Assembly: GCA_964344055.1 (NCBI GenBank)
Contig: CAYFLT010000002.1
Span: 1 to 64,000, forward strand
Direction of reading: 5' to 3'
Length of the DNA: 64,000 nucleotides
Origin: OFTM10 sp964344055
Lineage (GTDB): Bacteria > Actinomycetota > Acidimicrobiia > Acidimicrobiales > Aldehydirespiratoraceae
Shown piece after piece: positions 60,644 through 64,000 of the stretch; position 1 is the first letter of the stretch, and every line of letters starts with the position of its first letter. A program made the position numbers and the translations under genes. Under the pieces are notes generated by a model. The model searched no databases. It was not told the origin of the DNA and saw nothing but the letters and a program-made list of their open reading frames with translations.

Positions 60644-63082
60644 TCAGGTGGTGGCAGCGACCTCGACTCGTCCGGTGGCACCGTCGACGATGATGATCTG
60701 ACCGTCCTCGAACTGGCTCCTCGCCCCAGCCACGGACAGCACCGCGGGGAGGCCGTACTCACGAGCGAGGGTGCCCGGGTGNNNNNNNNNNCCGCCGTGC
60801 TCGGTGACGAGGCCGGCGATCACCGGGAAGATCGGAGACCATGCGGCCATCGTGTGGTGGCACACGAGGATGTCGCCGGGCCGTACCCGGTCGAACTCGG
60901 CCGGGGACTGGATGATCCGGGCGGGCCCGGTCGCGCGTCCGGGCGAGGCGGGGAGTCCGCGGATGCCGTTGGAGTCGGCTTCGACGGGTGGCGGCTGGAA
61001 CAGCCTGAGCGTCCACAGCACCGCTCCCGACATGGCCTTCGCCTTCCTCGGGATCGCCTCGGGAGGTGGTGGATCTCCGATGTCGCGGCCGATCCGCTCC
61101 GGTGTCGGGTTGGCGAGAGCCCATCGATGCTCCGCTCGGCGGCGGTCGAGATCTCCCGGGACGGCACCGCCCCGGAGGGCCGCCCCGAGTTCGTCGACAG
61201 TCAGGTAGTGCACGTCGTCTGGGGAGTGGAGCCTCCCGCGGTCGGCCAGCCGTCGACCGGACTCGATTGCGATGTAGCGGACGACGGCCAGCGCGTCCCC
61301 GACGTCCGTCTCCGTCTCGTCGCCGTAGGGGCGGCCGACCCGGGCGCGGCGGATTGCCTCCGCCAGTCGGGCGCGGTCCTCGGCCGAGGTCACGGCCGCG
61401 AGGGCCTCCGCCTCTGCCTCCTGGGCGGCCTCGCGGGGGTCGCGATCGACGGGCTGCTCGTCCAGGCGGGCGGCGACCATGCGGAGCAGGGGGCCGGGAT
61501 CCTCGGCCCAGGTCGGCTCGACCAGCGAGGGCTCGATGAGTCGGTGGCCGTGGAGGTCGAGGAATTGCCGGAGCGCCTCGCCGCCCGGCCCGGAGTGGTC
61601 CGCGAGTCCGGACGGATCCGCGGTCACCATCGCCCGCGCCGCCGGGTCTTCCGCGATGGCGCGGGTCAGCTCGTCGAGTGCTGCGCCGTCGGCGCGGGAC
61701 GCATCGCCGTAGCCCTGGACCAGATCGAGCACCCGCTCCGGGGCCCAACCCAGCAGTTCCTCCATCAGCATTCCGAGCTGGCCGGTGAGGATGAACGTTC
61801 CACCGAACGCCATGGTGAAGTGTTCGATCCCGGCCCGGAGAACTTGGGCCATCACCTCATCGAGGTGTGCTGCCAGTTCGGCATCGGAGAGCGATCCACG
61901 CTCGGTCTGTCGGAGCTCGCGGGTGCGGGACCGATGGGCCTCCCGTCCTCCCGATTCCCATGCGGTGATGGCGGCCATGGGCCGATCCTCGGCCGCCGCC
62001 AGAGCGGCGGTGGCATGGCGCTTCCGCAGCGCGGGCGGGAGCCGGAACAGCACCTTCTGTATGGGGACGGGCGGCAGTGGATGGTCGTGCTTGACGTCGC
62101 CGGCGGGGACCAGTCGGTCATAGACGCGGCCGTACCAGTGCCGGTGGTCCACCCGATCGAACGCCAGCCCGAAGTGTTCGGTGACGGTCGAGAACGACTT
62201 CGAGTGCAACGGGAGCCACGAGCTGTACGTGAGAGGGGTGATCGGGGAGGGGAAGTACGCGTCGGCCCGGACCCAGGTCTGCTTCCTGGGCGTCACGACA
62301 ACCGGTTCGACCGGCAGGGCCGTGATGGGCCGGGACTGGAGGACCCGTAGCTCGTTCCCGTCGAAGGCCCACTCGACGTCCACCGGTTCGCCGGCGTCTC
62401 GGGTGATCGAGCCGCACTCCGCGGCCACCGCGGTCGCCTGCTCGGGGGTGAGCACGGGGCCGTTCTCACCCTCGGTCTCCAGCCGAGGCTCACCGTCGAA
62501 GATCCAGCGTTCCGGGCTCACGTCCCCGGCCATCAGGGCTTCGCCGAGACCTTGGACGGCCTCGATCACCATCTCGGCCGCGCCCGTGACCGGGTTGGCC
62601 GTGAAGGTGACCCCGGCCGCGGTCGCCGGCACCATCTCCTGGACGATGACGGCGATCCTGTCGTCCTCGTCTCCGTGGTCGGACCGGTAGGACTCGACCG
62701 AGGTGGCCCTCGCCGAGTCCCAGCAGTACTGCAGGGCCCGCAGACCGTCGTCGATGCCGGTCACGTCGAGGACGGTCTCGTACTGGCCCGCGTAGGACGC
62801 ATGACCGAGGTCCTCGGCCACCGCGGAGGAGCGAAACGCCACAGGGTGCGACAGTTCGGCAAGGGCCGTCTCGAGCGCCACGCGGACGTCGGCGGGGACG
62901 TTGCCGTTGGCGGCGCGGGCTGCGGCGTCGGTCGTGACGACGAATCCACCGGGTACCGAGCGTCCAGCCTCGAGAAGGCGGCCGAGTTCGTGGGCCTTGG
63001 AGCCGACCTGGGTGCGCTCGGCGGCGCCGGCTTCGTCGAGCGGGATGATGAGCTGCATGGGGTGATCCTCCGGGTCGGTCAT
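60644..63082 (-). CDS. PEP synthase / rifampin phosphotransferase-like dikinase
   Basis: 812 codons as written. N-terminal ATP-grasp PPDK domain: AFRSSAVAEDLGHASYAGQY, IVQEMVPATAAGVTFTANPV and AVQGLGEALMAGDVSPERW. A middle helical region, then a swivelling His domain: LPASPGRATGPARIIQ, DILVCHHTMAAWSPIFPVIA and HPGTLAREYGLPAVLSV, where the first His is the phosphate carrier. An N run (60782-60791) sits right before this His and removes a few residues. Rifampin phosphotransferase shares this order. Start chosen at 63082 because the TetR gene ends at 63079 (ATGA overlap); an ATG at 63058 is the alternative. Confidence 0.75.
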   Translation of the reverse strand: MTDPEDHPMQLIIPLDEAGAAERTQVGSKAHELGRLLEAGRSVPGGFVVTTDAAARAANGNVPADVRVALETALAELSHPVAFRSSAVAEDLGHASYAGQYETVLDVTGIDDGLRALQYCWDSARATSVESYRSDHGDEDDRIAVIVQEMVPATAAGVTFTANPVTGAAEMVIEAVQGLGEALMAGDVSPERWIFDGEPRLETEGENGPVLTPEQATAVAAECGSITRDAGEPVDVEWAFDGNELRVLQSRPITALPVEPVVVTPRKQTWVRADAYFPSPITPLTYSSWLPLHSKSFSTVTEHFGLAFDRVDHRHWYGRVYDRLVPAGDVKHDHPLPPVPIQKVLFRLPPALRKRHATAALAAAEDRPMAAITAWESGGREAHRSRTRELRQTERGSLSDAELAAHLDEVMAQVLRAGIEHFTMAFGGTFILTGQLGMLMEELLGWAPERVLDLVQGYGDASRADGAALDELTRAIAEDPAARAMVTADPSGLADHSGPGGEALRQFLDLHGHRLIEPSLVEPTWAEDPGPLLRMVAARLDEQPVDRDPREAAQEAEAEALAAVTSAEDRARLAEAIRRARVGRPYGDETETDVGDALAVVRYIAIESGRRLADRGRLHSPDDVHYLTVDELGAALRGGAVPGDLDRRRAEHRWALANPTPERIGRDIGDPPPPEAIPRKAKAMSGAVLWTLRLFQPPPVEADSNGIRGLPASPGRATGPARIIQSPAEFDRVRPGDILVCHHTMAAWSPIFPVIAGLVTEHGXXXXHPGTLAREYGLPAVLSVAGARSQFEDGQIIIVDGATGRVEVAATT
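60782..60791. other. Assembly gap (10 N) inside the dikinase gene
   Basis: Frame is kept. Falls next to the phosphoryl-carrying His region (VTEHG ... HPGTLARE). Confidence 0.9.
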
Positions 63083-63711
63083 GCCAATCGGTCCTGTTCT
63101 TCTTCGAGGGCGGCTTCGGTCAGCGTCCGCAACGCCCAGACTGCGGCGTCGCCGGCTTCCGCGTCGCTGAGGTCCAGCGCACCATCGGTCAAGGTCATCC
63201 ACGAGACCGATCCGCCCAGGAGCCGGACCAGTCCCGCGAACTGTCGTTTGAGGACGTCGGGTCGGTCGCCGAGCCGGTTGTCGACACCCTCGACGATCCG
63301 CTGGCTACGGCGCCGGTGGTCGGGGTCGTCGAGCGCGCCGCTCAGCCGGGCGAGTACCACTGCTCGCATGAGCCGGTCGTGTTCGCCGAAGATCTGGTAG
63401 CTCTTCTTGATGCGTTGCTCGCTGCCCTGCTCGAGGATGCCGATACCGGCGACGTGGTCGGCGCCCATCCGTTGATTGACGACGTCGAGCATTCCGGCCA
63501 CCAACTCGTCGCGGTTGGCGAAGTAGCGGTAGAGGGTGCGTACGGAGATGCCGGCGGCGTCAGCCAACTGCTGCATCGTGAAACGGGGATTGACGAGTGT
63601 CAGCTCGGAGAAGGCATCGATGATCAGCTCGATCGTCTGCTCCCGTTGGCGCTGACGGAGGCCCGTCGGCGGATCCGAACTCAAGCCAGTTGATGGCACA
63701 TTCTCTGTCAT
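63079..63711 (-). CDS. TetR-family regulator
   Basis: 210 residues from the ATG at 63711; the frame runs to 63942 but upstream residues overlap the divergent nitroreductase. RQRQREQTIELIIDAFSELT, then helix-turn-helix FTMQQLADAAGISVRTLYRY and FANRDELVAGML. It is the first gene of a two-gene operon with the dikinase, which starts inside its stop. Its own ATG lies within the palindrome TGTCATAATGACA, pointing to autoregulation. Confidence 0.85.
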   Translation of the reverse strand: MTENVPSTGLSSDPPTGLRQRQREQTIELIIDAFSELTLVNPRFTMQQLADAAGISVRTLYRYFANRDELVAGMLDVVNQRMGADHVAGIGILEQGSEQRIKKSYQIFGEHDRLMRAVVLARLSGALDDPDHRRRSQRIVEGVDNRLGDRPDVLKRQFAGLVRLLGGSVSWMTLTDGALDLSDAEAGDAAVWALRTLTEAALEEEQDRLA

Positions 63712-63730
63712 AATGACATGAAGTGTGTCA
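63706..63730. promoter_or_regulatory. Palindromic operator over the TetR start
   Basis: TGTCAT-A-ATGACA (63706-63718) overlaps the ATG (63711-63709); TGACA (63714-63718) and TGTCA (63726-63730) form a second dyad with a 7-nt spacer. Confidence 0.6.
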
Positions 63731-63785
63731 GAACGCAGAGCGTGATGCAAGACCCCATTCGGGACACGCTGGGTGCGCGGCGGAG

Positions 63786-63791
63786 TACGTT
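63786..63791 (+). promoter_or_regulatory. -10 box TACGTT, leaderless-type
   Basis: TACGTT, 7 nt, ATG at 63799. Confidence 0.45.
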
Positions 63792-63798
63792 CTCGGTC

Positions 63799-64000
63799 AT
63801 GGCGTTGAATCCCATACTCAAGGTGGCGGGCGGTATTCATCGGGCCGTGCTGAAGCTCAGTGGCGGGCGGTTCGGTTCGACCATGGGCGGCATGCCCGTG
63901 CTGGAACTGGTGACGACCGGCCGCAAGAGCGGGCAGCCCCACTCGCTGCTCCTGACTGCGCCAGTGCGCGACGGCGACACGCTGGTGATCGTGGCGTCAC
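63799..64000 (+). CDS. Deazaflavin (F420)-dependent nitroreductase family protein, N-terminus
   Basis: 67 codons are visible before the right edge. LVTTGRKSGQPHSLLLTAPV and RDGDTLVIVAS are the signature of the Ddn/DUF385 family, split-barrel proteins that bind F420 in actinobacteria. It is divergent from the TetR/dikinase operon, with the operator between them (88 nt). Activity and substrate cannot be told from the fragment. Confidence 0.75.
   Translation, partial: MALNPILKVAGGIHRAVLKLSGGRFGSTMGGMPVLELVTTGRKSGQPHSLLLTAPVRDGDTLVIVAS

Noticed and set aside
1..64000. CRISPR array, tRNA/rRNA, IS element, integrase or att site
   Set aside because: No regularly spaced repeats, no cloverleaf or rRNA signature and no transposase or integrase ORF were seen.

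Overview
The window is high-GC, almost fully coding DNA with many GTG starts, stop/start overlaps (ATGA, GTGA) and actinobacterial gene families. A steroid side-chain cluster closely resembles that of Mycobacterium, an F420-type nitroreductase starts at the right edge, and many genes carry a TAnnnT box 6-7 nt before the start codon, the signature of leaderless actinobacterial mRNA. I infer an actinobacterium, perhaps an Acidimicrobiia-type lineage. Seven N runs suggest a scaffolded draft or metagenome assembly. No rRNA, tRNA, CRISPR array, integrase or transposase was seen, and no gene-free stretch exceeds 300 bases.

Layout. (1) 1-6.2 kb: an edge-cut iron-sulfur protein, a methyltransferase, an RraA-family protein, a fused alpha/beta 2-oxoacid dehydrogenase E1, an SDR and a Rieske oxygenase with a damaged 3' end. 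(2) 6.2-25 kb: an accessory catabolic region with a solute-binding lipoprotein, four GST-fold proteins, DUF2855, TauD, TetR regulators, two epimerase-like reductases, two haloalkane-dehalogenase-like hydrolases, an MBL hydrolase and an arylsulfatase. Six copies of one 20-bp motif lie in the promoters of its left half. (3) 25-28.5 kb: DUF1330, SRPBCC and a sulfatase fused in frame to a DJ-1/PfpI domain. (4) 28.5-42.6 kb: four M24 'pita-bread' hydrolases (one is creatinase, one is ectoine-hydrolase-like), two EutA/maleate-isomerase-like proteins, PhyH, a fused HyuA-HyuB oxoprolinase and two PLP enzymes. This looks like catabolism of small nitrogen compounds such as creatine, creatinine or ectoine-like solutes. 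(5) 42.6-52.5 kb: a steroid side-chain degradation set (SDR, ChsH2, ChsH1, Ltp2, FadA5, FadE29, FadE28, P450) with a KstR-like operator and two TetR-type operators. (6) 52.5-64 kb: mixed genes, including an acyl-CoA-dehydrogenase-fold monooxygenase, a PLP decarboxylase, an alkylmercury-lyase-like pair, TauD, an SLH-CapA protein, an MFS transporter, a PEP-synthase-like dikinase with its TetR, and an edge-cut nitroreductase.

The most unusual signals are three copies of a modular palindrome that supplies the stop codon of a gene at convergent gene ends, the six-site promoter motif, and the sulfatase-DJ-1 fusion. The N runs are not true-length gaps. Reading through them changes frame in two genes and creates one false chimeric ORF.
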